A stretch of 64,000 nt of DNA from Microthrixaceae bacterium (GCA_020637195.1 JACJWK010000002.1:124001-188000); one strand, 5' to 3'. Shown: positions 33,398-42,573, counted from the first letter of the stretch. Program-made: numbers and translations. Notes: a model not told the origin generated them from the letters alone.

Positions 33398-35051
33398 ATG
33401 GAGTACGCCGAGGCCGTCGCCACCGTCACCGCGCCGGGAGCGCCGTTCGAGACCGTGGCCATCGACGTCGGCGGCCAGGCCGTCACCGCGTTCCGTCACG
33501 CCCTGCGGACTGCGGGCGCTCACCGAGACCACCGTGCGCGGCGACGGGGTGTTCCTCGTCTACGAGGACGAGCGCTGGACGTTCGCCCGCTTCCACGACG
33601 AGGTCGCCGCCCTCGCCACCGCCCTGGTCGATCGCTACGGCGTCGGCAAGGGCGACCGGGTGGCGGTGGCCATGCGCAACTACCCCGAGTGGGCCGTCAG
33701 CTTGCGCGACATCACGGCGGTCGGCGGCGTGTCGGTCTCGTTCAACGTGGTGGACCGAGGAGGAGGTCGACTACGCGCTCGGCGACTGCACGCCGACGGT
33801 GCTGATCGCCGACGCCGAGCGCGTGGAGCGGGCCCGGGCCGCGTGCGAGCGGCGGGGGATCGCGATCGTCGGCGTCCGAGGCCCGAGGGCAGCAGCACCC
33901 GCATCGCCGCCTGGGACGACGGTGGTGCGGGCGACCCTGCCCGTCGACGTCGACGGCGAGGACGACGCTACCATCCTCTACACCTCCTGGCACGACGCCG
34001 GAAGGGCGCGGTGTCGACCAACTGGGCCATCGTGCAGGCGCTCTGGCTTTGCGTGCCTGCGTCTATGGTCGATTGCGGACGCGGCACCTGCCCCGCCGAC
34101 GACGCCCGGCCCTCGCTGCCGCCGGCGTTCATCCTGGTGGTGCCCCTGATTCCACGTCACCGGCTGCGTGCCGGTGATGCTGAGATGCCTGTTCGGCGGC
34201 CTGAAGCTGGTGATGATGCAGGAGTGGGGACCCCGAGCGGGCCCCTCGAGCTCAGTGGAGCGGGAGCAGGTCACGAACTTCGTCGGGTGCCCACCCAGAG
34301 CTGGGACCTGCTGGCGTCGCCCCGCTTCGGGAGTTCGACACGTCGAGCCTGCGCGGCGTGGGCGGCGGCGGGGCGCCGCGCTGCCCGAGTTGGTCAAGCG
34401 GGTGGCGAAGGGGTTCCCCTCCGCCAGCCCGGGCATCGGCTACGGCATGACCGAGACGAACGCCTACGGCCCCCAGAACGGGGGCGACGACTACCTGACC
34501 CACCCGACGAGCACCGGGCGGGCCACCCCGATCCTGCAGGTGGAGGTGCGCGATCCCGAGGGAACGGCGGTGCCCGTCGGCGAGCGGGCGAGATCTGGTT
34601 CCGGGGCCCGCACCTCATCCGCGGCTACTGGAACAACCCCGAGGCCACCGCGGAGGTGCTCGTCGACGGCTGGCTGCGCAGCGGCGACATCGGCCGCGTG
34701 GACGAGGACGGCTTCGTCTACGTCGAGGACCGGGCCAAGGACATGGTGCTGCGGGGCGGCGAGAACGTGTACTGCGCCGAGGTCGAGGCCGTGCTCTACG
34801 AGCACCCCGCGGTCCACGAGGCGGCGGTGTTCGGCATCCCCCACGAGCGTCTCGGCGAGGAGGTCGCCGCCGCGGTGATGCTGCGGTCCGGCGAGACGGC
34901 GACGGCCGAGGACCTCCAGGCGCACGTGGCCGAGCACCTGGCGGCGTTCAAGGTGCCGACGAAGGTCGTGCTGTGGTCCGAGCCGCTGCCCCGCAACGCC
35001 AGCGGCAAGATCCTCAAGCGCGAGCTGCGCGACCTCGTCGCCGACCCATGA
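33398..35051 (+). CDS. Acyl-CoA synthetase (AMP-binding), several frameshifts
   Basis: The gene starts at ATG 33398, 9 bases after TAGGGT. Readable blocks: DERWTFARFHDEVAALATAL, GVGKGDRVAVAMRNYPEWAV, DATILYTS followed by a damaged P-loop and KGAVSTNWA, GYGMTETNAYGPQNG (AMP-binding core), WLRSGDIGRVDEDGFVYVED, RAKDMVLRGGENVYCAEVE and PRNASGKILKRELRDL with the catalytic lysine. It is a fatty-acid or aryl-acid CoA ligase of about 550 residues. Frame changes near 33500, 33760, 33880, 33990, 34050-34330 and 34590. Its stop overlaps the ATG of the GNAT gene. Confidence 0.78.
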
Positions 35052-35505
35052 GCGATCACCTGATGATCCGCCCGCCGCGGCCGGCCGAGTTCCGTGCCGT
35101 GCAGCAGGTGGAGGTCGCCGCCGGCGCCCTGTTCGCATCCGTCGGGATGGGCCTCGTCGCGAACACGAGCCCTTCACCACCATCGAGCTCGACGGCTTCC
35201 TGGACCGCGGCGCGTTCTGGGTGGCCACGCCGGTCGGCGGCGACCCGGTGGCCTACCTGCTCGTCGAGAGGTGGACGGGTGCGCGCACATCGAGCAGGTC
35301 ATCGTGCACCCTGACCGCGGCCGCCAGGGCGTCGGCGCTCGCCTCGTCGATACCGCCGAGGGCTGGGCTGCGCCCAGGCTCCCGCGCTGACGCTGACGAC
35401 GTTCTCCGAGGTGGCGTGGAACCGGCCCTACTTACGAGCGCCTCGGCTCCGCGCTCGCTGACGACGAGATCACCCCGGGCCCGTCGCCATCCGCACCTAC
35501 AGGAA
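35048..35505 (+). CDS. GNAT-family acetyltransferase, frameshifted
   Basis: ATG 35048 overlaps the synthetase stop (ATGA). Fragments read MIRPPRPAEFRAVQQVEVAA, FWVATPVGGDPVAYLLVERW, HIEQVIVHPDRGRQGVGARL (acetyl-CoA binding motif Q/RxxGxG/A) and a C-terminal WNRPYYERLG-like stretch. At least three indels occur. The end seems to run into the first intergenic hairpin repeat near 35500, so the stop is uncertain. Substrate unknown. Confidence 0.65.
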
Positions 35506-35609
35506 CCGCGCGAGGAGCGCGCGGGTTCTGTACACGGAACGGGGCCGGCGGTTGCAGCCACTCGTTCTGTGTACAGGAACCGCGCGAGGAGCGCGCGGGT
35601 TCTGTACAC
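35498..35609. repeat. Two identical 38-base hairpin repeats, 74 bases apart
   Basis: Copies at 35498-35535 and 35572-35609 are identical over 38 bases (beginning TACAGGAACCGCGCG). Each can fold into a stem of about 16 pairs with loop AGGAG and a small internal mismatch. The bases after each copy are also similar (GGAACGGGGC versus AGAATGGGGC). They lie between convergent genes, so they may act as terminators, but identity at this level suggests recent duplication. The spacer contains CTCGTTCTGTGTACA, similar to the hairpin at 38356. Confidence 0.9.
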
Positions 35610-35624
35610 AGAATGGGGCGGGGG

Positions 35625-36641
35625 CTAGGGGGCGGTCTCGGTGCGGCCGTCGGGGTAGCGGGCGAAGCGCTCCTGGTCGCGGGCGTGGACCGGGTCGTCG
35701 GCGGGCCACGGCCAGCCGCCGAAGCCGGTGCGCTGGTAGTCGTCCATGGCCTGGCGGATGCCGGCGCGGTCGTTCATGACGAAGGGGCCGTACTGCGCCA
35801 CGGGCTCGGCGATGGGGCGACCCTGCAGCACCATGGCCTCGGCGCCGCCGGCGCCCGCCGTGAGGGGGACGGCCACGTCGGCGTCGAGCACCGCGCCGGT
35901 CGAGCCGTCGAGGGCCACGCCGTCGACCACGAGCTCGTCGCCCTCGTAGAAGTAGAGGACCCGGGCGGTCTCGGGCCCGGCGGTGGGCAGCGTCCAGGTG
36001 GCGCCGGCGTCCATGGACAGGTGCCAGATGCCGACGTCCGCCTTCGCGCGGGAGGCCCACGAGTGCGGGGGCGGTGGGGGAGCCCGGTGGCCGTCGACCT
36101 CGCCGGCGATGACCGTGATCCGCGTGTGACCGCCGGCGTCGTCGACGTGGTCGACGTGGGGGACGTCGCCGTCCCACATCATGGCGAAGCAGGGCTCGGC
36201 CATCTTGTCCTCGGCCGGCAGGTTCAGCCAGATCTGGAACAGCTCGAGGGGGTTGGGGCGGTCGCGCTCGACGAGCGGGAACATCTCGCAGTGGACGATG
36301 CCGGCGCCGGCGGTGATCCACTGGGTGTCGCCCCGGCCGAAGCGGGCGGTGGCGCCCAGCGAGTCGGAGTGGTCGATCAGGCCCTTGCGCACGAAGGTCA
36401 CGGTCTCGAAGCCGCGGTGGGGGTGCTGGGGGAACCCGGGCACGTGGCTGCCGTGGTACATGTTCCAGCCGTCCACGCCGGCGAAGTCGGCGCCGATCTC
36501 GCGGCCGGCGAGCGACGCCTGCGGGCCCAGTGCGTCGTCGCCCTCGGGATAGTCGTCGTGGTGGTGCGCGCAGAAGAGGAACGGGTCGAGGGTCGGCCAG
36601 TGCATCCCCAGCGGCACGGTCTGGAGGATCGCGTCGCTCAT
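35625..36641 (-). CDS. Pirin-family protein
   Basis: A 338-residue bicupin. The N-terminal domain carries the pirin iron ligands HPHRGFE (His73, His75) and HCE (His117, Glu119), with the usual spacing of 44 residues between them. It begins LQTVPLGMHWPTLDPFLFC and has HGSHVPGFPQHPHRGFETVT. Bacterial pirins act as quercetinases or as regulators of central metabolism. AGGCTA (TAGCCT on the minus strand) lies 7 bases before the ATG. Divergent from an LLM oxidoreductase. Confidence 0.93.
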   Translation of the reverse strand: MSDAILQTVPLGMHWPTLDPFLFCAHHHDDYPEGDDALGPQASLAGREIGADFAGVDGWNMYHGSHVPGFPQHPHRGFETVTFVRKGLIDHSDSLGATARFGRGDTQWITAGAGIVHCEMFPLVERDRPNPLELFQIWLNLPAEDKMAEPCFAMMWDGDVPHVDHVDDAGGHTRITVIAGEVDGHRAPPPPPHSWASRAKADVGIWHLSMDAGATWTLPTAGPETARVLYFYEGDELVVDGVALDGSTGAVLDADVAVPLTAGAGGAEAMVLQGRPIAEPVAQYGPFVMNDRAGIRQAMDDYQRTGFGGWPWPADDPVHARDQERFARYPDGRTETAP

Positions 36642-36730
36642 GGGTCCCAGGCTAGGTCCGTGCGCGCGCAAACGAGCGGGCCGCGCCGCCTCCGTCGGCG
36701 GCCCGTCCGACGGGCGGTCAAGATGGCGGG

Positions 36731-37620
36731 GTGCGGCTCGGCCTCGTCACCCCCGTGGTCACCCTGCTCCCCAAGGCCCACGCCCGCTGGGAGCGCGAGG
36801 CGGGCTGGGAGGACGTCGTGGCCATCGCCCGGGCGGCGGACCGCCTCGGCTACGACCACCTCACCTGCTCCGAGCACGTGGCCGTCCCCACCGGGATCGC
36901 CGCCGCCCGGGGCGGGCGCTACTTCGACCCGCTCGCCACCCTCGGCTACCTCGCCGCGGACACCGAGCGCATCCGCCTCGCCACGTACGTGCTCGTCCTC
37001 GGCTACCACCACCCGCTCGAGGTGGCCAAGCGCTACGGCACCCTCGACGTGGTGTCCGGCGGCCGGGTCGTGCTCGGCGTCGGCGTCGGCTCGCTGGAGG
37101 AGGAGTTCGACCTGCTGGGCGCTTCGTTCGCGGACCGGGGCGAGCGGGCCGACGAGTCCCTCGCCGCCATCCGGGCTGCGTGGGGCCGCGCCGAGCCGTC
37201 GTTCGCCGGCGAGCACGTGGCCTACGACGGGGTGGTCGTCGATCCTCCGGCGCCCCGCGCCGAGGTGCCGATCTGGGTGGGCGGTCGCACCGAGCGATCG
37301 CTGCGCCGGGCCCTCGCCCTCGGCGACGGCTGGGCCCCCTTCGCGGTGGAGCCACCCGAGGTCGCCGCGCTGCTCGACCGCCACGACGCTTTCGACGCGA
37401 TGGCTTGACGTGGTGCTCCAGCCGGTGCCGCCCTCGACCCGATCGAGCGCGCCGAGGAGAGCGCCGACCACCTCGGTCGCCTGGCTGACGCCAGCGCCAC
37501 CATCGTCGGCGTGCGGGTGATGCACCACTCCCGGCGCACTACGTCGAGCAGCTCGAGGCGGCCATGGCCCTGCCCGGCGTGGAGCCCTCCGGTGACCGGC
37601 CCGCTCCGGACACCATGGCC
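36731..37620 (+). CDS. LLM-class (F420-dependent type) oxidoreductase, frameshifted near the end
   Basis: From GTG 36731 the protein reads MRLGLVTPVVTLLPKAHARW, LGYDHLTCSEHVAVP, ERIRLATYVLVLGYHHPLEV, LDVVSGGRVVLGVGVGSLEEEFDLLG and PIWVGGRTERSLRRALALGDGW, the ordered blocks of the luciferase-like TIGR03619/F420 group. After 37395 the frame changes; AEESADHLGRLADA then ATIVGVRVMHHS in the next frames complete the domain. The distal end and the start of the next gene cannot be separated with confidence because of further indels to 37640. CAAGAT lies 6 bases before the start. Confidence 0.82.
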
Positions 37621-37643
37621 GCCCTCCGGCGGCCGCCGGCTTC

Positions 37644-38330
37644 GTGTCGTTCACCGAGGTCGAGGCCGGCGCCCACCGCTCGTACAACGAGTGGCACCTG
37701 TTCGACCACCTGCCCGAGCAGTACGCGCTGCCCGGGATCGTGGGTGGCCGGCGCTGGGTCCTGACGCCCGCGCTCGCGGGCTCAGCCGGGTCGACGGCGT
37801 CGCCCCCGCTCGACCGGATCCATTACGTGACCCTCTACCTGCTCGCCGAGCCCCTCGACGTCACCCTCACCGACTTCTTCCGCCACGGCATCGCCCTGGC
37901 CAAGGCCGACCGCTTCCACCAGCAGCGCACCTCGCACCTGGCCGGCGCGCTGCGGGTCGAGTCCGCGGTCGCGGCGCCCGCCGCCTCGGTGCAGCCGGGC
38001 GTGGTGCCGTTCCGCCCGGGCACGGGCGTCCACCTCCGCCTCGAGGACGCGGTCAGCGGCCTGGCCCCGTCCGAGCTCGTCGACGCCGCGCTCGCGGTCC
38101 CGGGCGTGGCCGGGGTGTGGACCTTCGCCGGCGCGGTCCCCGACGACGGCGCCACCGCCGGCCTGCGCCTCACCTGCGCCTGGCTCGACGGCGACGTCTC
38201 CACGGTCGACGCCGCGCTGGCCGCGGTCCTCCCGCCCCCGGTGCCGGGCGGGGGCGAGGCCGACGGCCCCGCCTTCGCCGGCACCCTCGCCGCCATCGAC
38301 CCCCACGCCCCCTTCGACTGGTTCGACTGA
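37644..38330 (+). CDS. Hypothetical protein, DabB-like N-terminal half
   Basis: A 228-residue reading starting at GTG 37644. The beginning (SFTEVEAGAHRSYNEWHLFD, HLPEQYALPGIVGGRRW) has the shape of dimeric alpha-beta barrel proteins, where a YNEWHxxxHLPE motif is common in actinobacterial hypothetical proteins. The second half (about 110-228) seems to repeat a similar fold (LVDAALAVPGVAGVWTFAG). The true start may be ATG 37616 with one indel. It follows an LLM oxidoreductase and may act with it; no function is known. Confidence 0.65.
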   Translation: MSFTEVEAGAHRSYNEWHLFDHLPEQYALPGIVGGRRWVLTPALAGSAGSTASPPLDRIHYVTLYLLAEPLDVTLTDFFRHGIALAKADRFHQQRTSHLAGALRVESAVAAPAASVQPGVVPFRPGTGVHLRLEDAVSGLAPSELVDAALAVPGVAGVWTFAGAVPDDGATAGLRLTCAWLDGDVSTVDAALAAVLPPPVPGGGEADGPAFAGTLAAIDPHAPFDWFD

Positions 38331-38355
38331 GCGGATGGCTCGCCCCGGCGACGCT

Positions 38356-38407
38356 CGTTCTGGGTACACGCTCGAGGCGCCCGTGACGCAGGACTGGACC
38401 CAGAACG
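38356..38407. repeat. Intergenic inverted repeat (CGTTCTGGGT)
   Basis: CGTTCTGGGT (38356-38365) has its exact complement ACCCAGAACG at 38398-38407, with 32 bases between. It lies in the 180-base gap between two codirectional genes, where I see nothing else except a possible TAGCGT box near 38450. The left arm CTCGTTCTGGGTACA is very close to CTCGTTCTGTGTACA at 35561-35574. Confidence 0.8.
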
Positions 38408-38510
38408 GATCGGGCGCGGTCGGCGGCGCCGGCAGGGGGATCGCCCGGTAGCGTCACCGGCACCGACGGCAGCGGCGCCGACCCCGACCGGGCGGCGCAG
38501 AGGGGGCACC

Positions 38511-39431
38511 ATGCGCATCACCATCAACGCGTCCGGCCAGATCCTGTTCGGCACGCCGATCGCCGGGCTGATCGAGCACGCCCGCCAGGCCGAGGCCGAC
38601 GGCTTCGCGGGCTACTGGATCAACCAGCTGAGCGGCACCGACGCCCTCACCGTCCTGGCCCTGCTCGGCCGCGCCACCGAGCGCATCGAGCTCGGCACCG
38701 CGGTCATCCCGACCTGGGGCCACTCGCCCGACGTCCTCGCCGGCCAGGCGCTGACCGCGCAGGCGGCGTCGGGGGACCGCATCGCCCTCGGGATCGGCCT
38801 GTCGCACGAGCCGAGCGTCGAGGCCCGGTACCACGTGCCCTTCGCGCGACCCCTGCGGCACATGCGCGAGTACCTCGACGTGCTGCTGCCCCTCCTGCAC
38901 GAGCGCCAGGTGGACGTCGTGGGCGAGATCTGGTCGTGCACCACCGAGTTCGTCGTGCCGCCGAGCGCCGCCCCGCCGGTGATCGTCGCCGCGCTCGGCC
39001 CGAAGATGTTGAAGCTGGCGGGCGCGCGGGCCGAGGGCACCATCTTGTGGCTGGTGGGCCCACGTACCGTGGCCGAGCACATCGCCCCGTCGATCAACGC
39101 CGCCGCCGAGGCCGCGGGGCGCCCGGCGCCGCGCGTCGTGGCCAGCCTCCCGGTGTGCGTCACCGACGACCCGAAGGGCGTGCGCGAGACGGTGGCCATG
39201 CTGCTGGCCGGCTACAACGACCTGCCGTCGTACCGGGCGATGCTCGACCGCGAGGGGGCGGCCGGCCCCGCCGACGTGGCCATCATCGGCGACGAGGACG
39301 AGGTGGCCGCAGGGCTGGCCGCCTTCGCCGACGCCGGGGCCACGGAGTTCGCCGCGGTGGAGTTCACGGTGAACGACGCCGACGCGGCCCGCACCCGGGC
39401 CCTGTTGAAGTCCCTGGCGGCCCGCGGCTGA
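38511..39431 (+). CDS. LLM-class F420-dependent oxidoreductase
   Basis: The 306-residue protein follows GAGGGGG and an ATG. MRITINASGQILFGTPIAGL, GTAVIPTWGHSPDVLAGQAL, GDRIALGIGLSHEPSVEARY, MREYLDVLLPLL, VIVAALGPKMLKLAGARAEG and ILWLVGPRTVAEHIAP are typical of the TIGR03564-type F420 LLM family. These enzymes use cofactor F420 to reduce or oxidise varied substrates. It is a complete, undamaged copy, in contrast to the LLM gene upstream. Confidence 0.92.
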   Translation: MRITINASGQILFGTPIAGLIEHARQAEADGFAGYWINQLSGTDALTVLALLGRATERIELGTAVIPTWGHSPDVLAGQALTAQAASGDRIALGIGLSHEPSVEARYHVPFARPLRHMREYLDVLLPLLHERQVDVVGEIWSCTTEFVVPPSAAPPVIVAALGPKMLKLAGARAEGTILWLVGPRTVAEHIAPSINAAAEAAGRPAPRVVASLPVCVTDDPKGVRETVAMLLAGYNDLPSYRAMLDREGAAGPADVAIIGDEDEVAAGLAAFADAGATEFAAVEFTVNDADAARTRALLKSLAARG

Positions 39432-39476
39432 TCCGGCCGGCCGACGGGGCGCGCGGGCGGCGCGGCGCAACCCCCC

Positions 39477-39507
39477 TTGACCTCGAGTCGACTCGAGGTC
39501 TTAGGGT
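39477..39507 (+). promoter_or_regulatory. SoxR-box-like palindrome in a MerR-type promoter
   Basis: TTGACC (39477-39482) is the -35 box and TAGGGT (39502-39507) the -10 box, 19 bases apart, the long spacing used by MerR-family activators. Between and over them lies a perfect 22-base palindrome (39479-39500, half-site GACCTCGAGTC). Its inner 18 bases match the known SoxR box (half CCTCAAGTT) at 14 of 18 positions. ATG 39515 is 7 bases after the -10 box, so the mRNA is leaderless. A soxR gene is at 50.1-50.6 kb. Confidence 0.72.
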
Positions 39508-39514
39508 CCGGCCC

Positions 39515-40531
39515 ATGACGCCGACGCCGCTGCAGTACGTGCCCTACACCGAGCTCCACGGTCGTCCCCACGTCGTGGTCGACGGCGCCGCGACCGAGGG
39601 CACCGTCCTGTGCCTCTCGCACTGGCCGGGAACGCCCACGCCTCGGGATCTCCAGGCCGATCTCAGCGCGCAGATGGTGTTCCGCTACCTGTCGAGCTTC
39701 GATCGCCACGGTGACGCCGCCCTGGTGTCGAACAACCACTTCGACCAGGACGGGCTGGTGTCGGTCTTCGCCCTGGTGGAGCCGTCCACCGCGCTCGCCC
39801 ACCAGGACCTCCTCGTCGACGTGGCCGCCGCCGGCGACTTCGGCACCTACCGGATGCGCGACGCGGCGCGGGCCTCGATGGCCATCGCCGCCTTCGCCGA
39901 CCCCGAGCGCTCGCCGCTGCGCGCGCCGCTCGGGTCGGCGCCCGACCCGACCGGCCTGCTGTACCGCGAGCTGCTGCCCGCCCTGCTCGAGTTGGCCACC
40001 GCGCCCGAGCGCTTCGAGCCCCTGTGGGCCGACGAGGACGCCTGCCTGACCGAGAGCGAGCGGGTGGTGGCCGGCGACGTGGTCGTCGACGAGGTGCCCG
40101 CCCTCGACCTGGCCGTGCTCGTCGTCCCCGAGGACGCGCCGTCCGCGGGCGGCCACCGCTTCGGCGGGGCGTGGAGCGCCGGCCTGCACCCGATGGCCCT
40201 GCACAACACCACGGACCGGCTGGCGCTGCTCGTCGTCCGGGGCGCCCACGTGGAGCTGACCTACCGCTACGAGACGTGGGTGCAGCTGCGGTCCCGCCCG
40301 CTCCGCCCCCGCGTCGACCTGGCGCCGCTGGCGCACCGGCTCGACGGGCTCGAGACCGCCGGCGCCCGCTGGGTCGCGGACCCGCCCGGTCAGCTCACCC
40401 CGGGCCTGCGCACGGTCGACGGGGCGCCCACCAGCATCGACGGGGCCACCGTGCGGGCCCTGGTCGAGGAGCACCTCGCCGCCGCACCGCCGGCGTGGGA
40501 CCCGTACCCGGCCGAGGAGCCCGCGGCCTGA
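39515..40531 (+). CDS. DUF6687-like protein under a SoxR-type promoter
   Basis: The 338-residue protein reads MTPTPLQYVPYTELHGRPHV, GTVLCLSHWPGTPTPRDLQA, SNNHFDQDGLVSVFALVEPS and LHNTTDRLALLVVRGAHVEL. NNHFDQDGLVSVF looks like a DHH-type or metal-binding motif (H, D, D). The family is one I associate with DUF6687, uncharacterised and common in actinobacteria. The promoter suggests induction by redox-active compounds. No signal peptide or membrane helix. Confidence 0.75.
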   Translation: MTPTPLQYVPYTELHGRPHVVVDGAATEGTVLCLSHWPGTPTPRDLQADLSAQMVFRYLSSFDRHGDAALVSNNHFDQDGLVSVFALVEPSTALAHQDLLVDVAAAGDFGTYRMRDAARASMAIAAFADPERSPLRAPLGSAPDPTGLLYRELLPALLELATAPERFEPLWADEDACLTESERVVAGDVVVDEVPALDLAVLVVPEDAPSAGGHRFGGAWSAGLHPMALHNTTDRLALLVVRGAHVELTYRYETWVQLRSRPLRPRVDLAPLAHRLDGLETAGARWVADPPGQLTPGLRTVDGAPTSIDGATVRALVEEHLAAAPPAWDPYPAEEPAA

Positions 40532-40551
40532 CCCGGCCCGAACGGGTGGGT

Positions 40552-41331
40552 TCAGACGACGTCGGGGCGCAGCAGGGCGTCGCTGCCCCCGTCGACGAAC
40601 AGCACCTGGCCGTGCACGAACGACGCGTCGGGCCCGAGCAGGAACGTGACCGCACCGGCCACCTCGTCGGCGGTGCCGTTGGCCTGCACGCCGGTGGGGA
40701 GCATCCCGATCCCGGCGGCGACGACCGGGTCGGCCAGCAGGCCGTCGAGCATGGGCGTCTCCATGCGCCCGGGGGCCACGGCGTTGAGGCGCACGCCGGC
40801 GGCGCCCCAGTCCGCGGCCCGGCGACGCACGCCGAAGGCCACCGCCCGCTTGGCCGTCGAGTAGGCGATGGCGGAGCGGTAGGGCGTGCCGTCGACCGCC
40901 GCCGTCCGGGCCGCCGCCTCGTCCCCCGCCTCCAGGAGGGCGAGCAGGGCCTCGTCGGCGGTGCCGTCGACGGCGCCGATGCTCGCGATGGCCACGGCCG
41001 CCGGCGCCTCCCCCCGCTCGAGCAGGGGCCGCAGGCCGTCCAGCACCGCCAGGGCGCCGAAGCAGTTCACGCTGACGACGACGGCGGGATCGGGATGCAG
41101 CGGCGAGACGCCGGCGCAGGACACCACGCCGTCGAGGGCATCCGTGCGGGCCGCCACCTCGGCGTCCACCGTGGCCCGGCCGTCGGCGGTGCCGAGGTCC
41201 GCCACGACGTCCACGCCGGGCCCCTCGACCACGTCGATGCCGACCACGGCTCGTCCCGCCGCGGCGAGGCGGGCGCGCACGGCGGCGCCCAGGCCCGACG
41301 CGGTGCCGGTGACGACGACGGGGTTGGCCAC
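40552..41331 (-). CDS. Short-chain dehydrogenase/reductase
   Basis: A 259-residue SDR: VVVTGTASGLGAAVRARLAA (TGxxxGxG), VVSCAGVSPL (NAG-type element), VAIASIGA (catalytic Ser), YSTAKRAVAF (Tyr-x-x-x-Lys), RLNAVAPGRMETPML and the C-terminal VHGQVLFVDGGSDALL. This is a classical SDR like 3-alpha-hydroxysteroid dehydrogenases. TACGCT (minus strand) lies 6 bases before the GTG. Divergent from the acyl-CoA-dehydrogenase-fold gene. Substrate unknown. Confidence 0.92.
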   Translation of the reverse strand: MANPVVVTGTASGLGAAVRARLAAAGRAVVGIDVVEGPGVDVVADLGTADGRATVDAEVAARTDALDGVVSCAGVSPLHPDPAVVVSVNCFGALAVLDGLRPLLERGEAPAAVAIASIGAVDGTADEALLALLEAGDEAAARTAAVDGTPYRSAIAYSTAKRAVAFGVRRRAADWGAAGVRLNAVAPGRMETPMLDGLLADPVVAAGIGMLPTGVQANGTADEVAGAVTFLLGPDASFVHGQVLFVDGGSDALLRPDVV

Positions 41332-41454
41332 GACGGCAGCGTAGGCGCCGGCCGGGGCCCGCTCGGCGGGTGGCCACCTCCCGGGGCCGTGACCGTCGGG
41401 CGACGCAGCGGCGTGCGCTGGCGCCGGCGGCGCCCGGCCTGCTTGCCTGACGCC

Positions 41455-42573
41455 ATGGCCACGACCCCGCTCGACGCCGCCCGCGACCTCTTCGACACCC
41501 TCGACGCCGCCGCGGCACGGGTCCCGGCCGGGGAGCCGATGGCCGAGTCGTCGCTCGACGCCCTCGAGGGCGCGGGCCTGTACGGGCCCATGGTGCCGAA
41601 GGCGGTCGGCGGGCTCGAGCTACCCCTGGCCGACGTCGTCGACATGTACGCCGAGGTGTCCCGCGCCGACGGGTCCACCGGCTGGTGCTACTTCGCCGCC
41701 GACGTGGCCGCGGCGTTCTTCGGCGCCTACCTGCCCGACGAGGGAGCCGACGAGGTCTTCGCCGGGGGCGTCCCCGTCGTGGCCGGCCAGTTCGCGCCGA
41801 ACGGCACCGCCACGGTCGACGGCGACGAGCTGGTGCTCACCGGTGACTACCAGTTCGGCAGCGGCATCGCGCACGCCGCCTGGGCCGGCGCGGGGATGAT
41901 GACCGTCCCCGACGACGGGAGCGACCCGGCGTACCTCATGGGCTGCCTCCCCGTGAACCGCGCCGAGCTGAAGGGGAACTGGGACGTCCTCGGCCTCCAG
42001 GCCACCGCGTCGTACGACTACGCCATCCGGGAGGCACGCCTGCCTCGGGCCCGGACGTTCGACTTCTTCGCCCCGGTCGTGCACCGGGGCGCCCCGATGC
42101 ACGCGCTCGGGGTGCTCCCCCTGACGGCCGCCGGCCACGCCGGGTGGGCGCTCGGGGTCACCCGCCGGGTCCTCGACGAGGTGCTCGCGCTCGCCCGGGG
42201 CACCACCCGCATGGGCGCGCCCACGTCGCTCGCCGAGTCCGAGCGGTTCCTGTTCGAGCTCGGCGCGCTCGAGGGTCGCTACCGGGCCGGGCGGGCGTGG
42301 GTGCGGGAGGCGTGCGAGGAGGCCGAGGCCGAGGCGGCACGCGACGGCGCGGTCTCGGCGGTCACCGCCAACCTCGTCCGCGAGGCGTGCCGCCACGTGA
42401 ACCAGGGCGGCGCGGACATCGCCCGGGAGGCGTACCTGCTGGCGGGCACCAAGGGCCTGCGGGCCGGGCCCATCGAGCGGGGCTTCCGGGACCTGCACGC
42501 CGGCGCCCAGCACTTCTTCGCCAGCCCGTCCGCGGCGATCGACCTCACCCGTTCCCTGCTCGACGACGCCTGA
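41455..42573 (+). CDS. Acyl-CoA dehydrogenase-fold flavoprotein (HsaA/DszC-like hydroxylase)
   Basis: The 372-residue protein has LYGPMVPKAVGGLELPLADV, SRADGSTGWCYFAADV, GEYQF-like GDYQFGSGIAHAAWAGAGMM and NWDVLGLQATASYDYAIRE, then a long C-terminal helical domain ending GFRDLHAGAQHFFASPSAAI. The absence of the usual catalytic Glu and the HAxxHxx end pattern place it with group D flavin monooxygenases (HsaA, DszC, indole hydroxylases) rather than true dehydrogenases. It would need a flavin reductase partner; the FMN reductase at 2.3 kb is distant. Substrate unknown. Confidence 0.87.
   Translation: MATTPLDAARDLFDTLDAAAARVPAGEPMAESSLDALEGAGLYGPMVPKAVGGLELPLADVVDMYAEVSRADGSTGWCYFAADVAAAFFGAYLPDEGADEVFAGGVPVVAGQFAPNGTATVDGDELVLTGDYQFGSGIAHAAWAGAGMMTVPDDGSDPAYLMGCLPVNRAELKGNWDVLGLQATASYDYAIREARLPRARTFDFFAPVVHRGAPMHALGVLPLTAAGHAGWALGVTRRVLDEVLALARGTTRMGAPTSLAESERFLFELGALEGRYRAGRAWVREACEEAEAEAARDGAVSAVTANLVREACRHVNQGGADIAREAYLLAGTKGLRAGPIERGFRDLHAGAQHFFASPSAAIDLTRSLLDDA

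Noticed and set aside
35498..35609. The two 38-base repeats as a minimal CRISPR array
   Set aside because: Only two copies, each strongly self-complementary, and no cas gene in the window.
41455..42573. Ordinary fatty acyl-CoA dehydrogenase
   Set aside because: The sequence fits the flavin-dependent hydroxylase branch better, as the usual catalytic Glu region is not recognisable.
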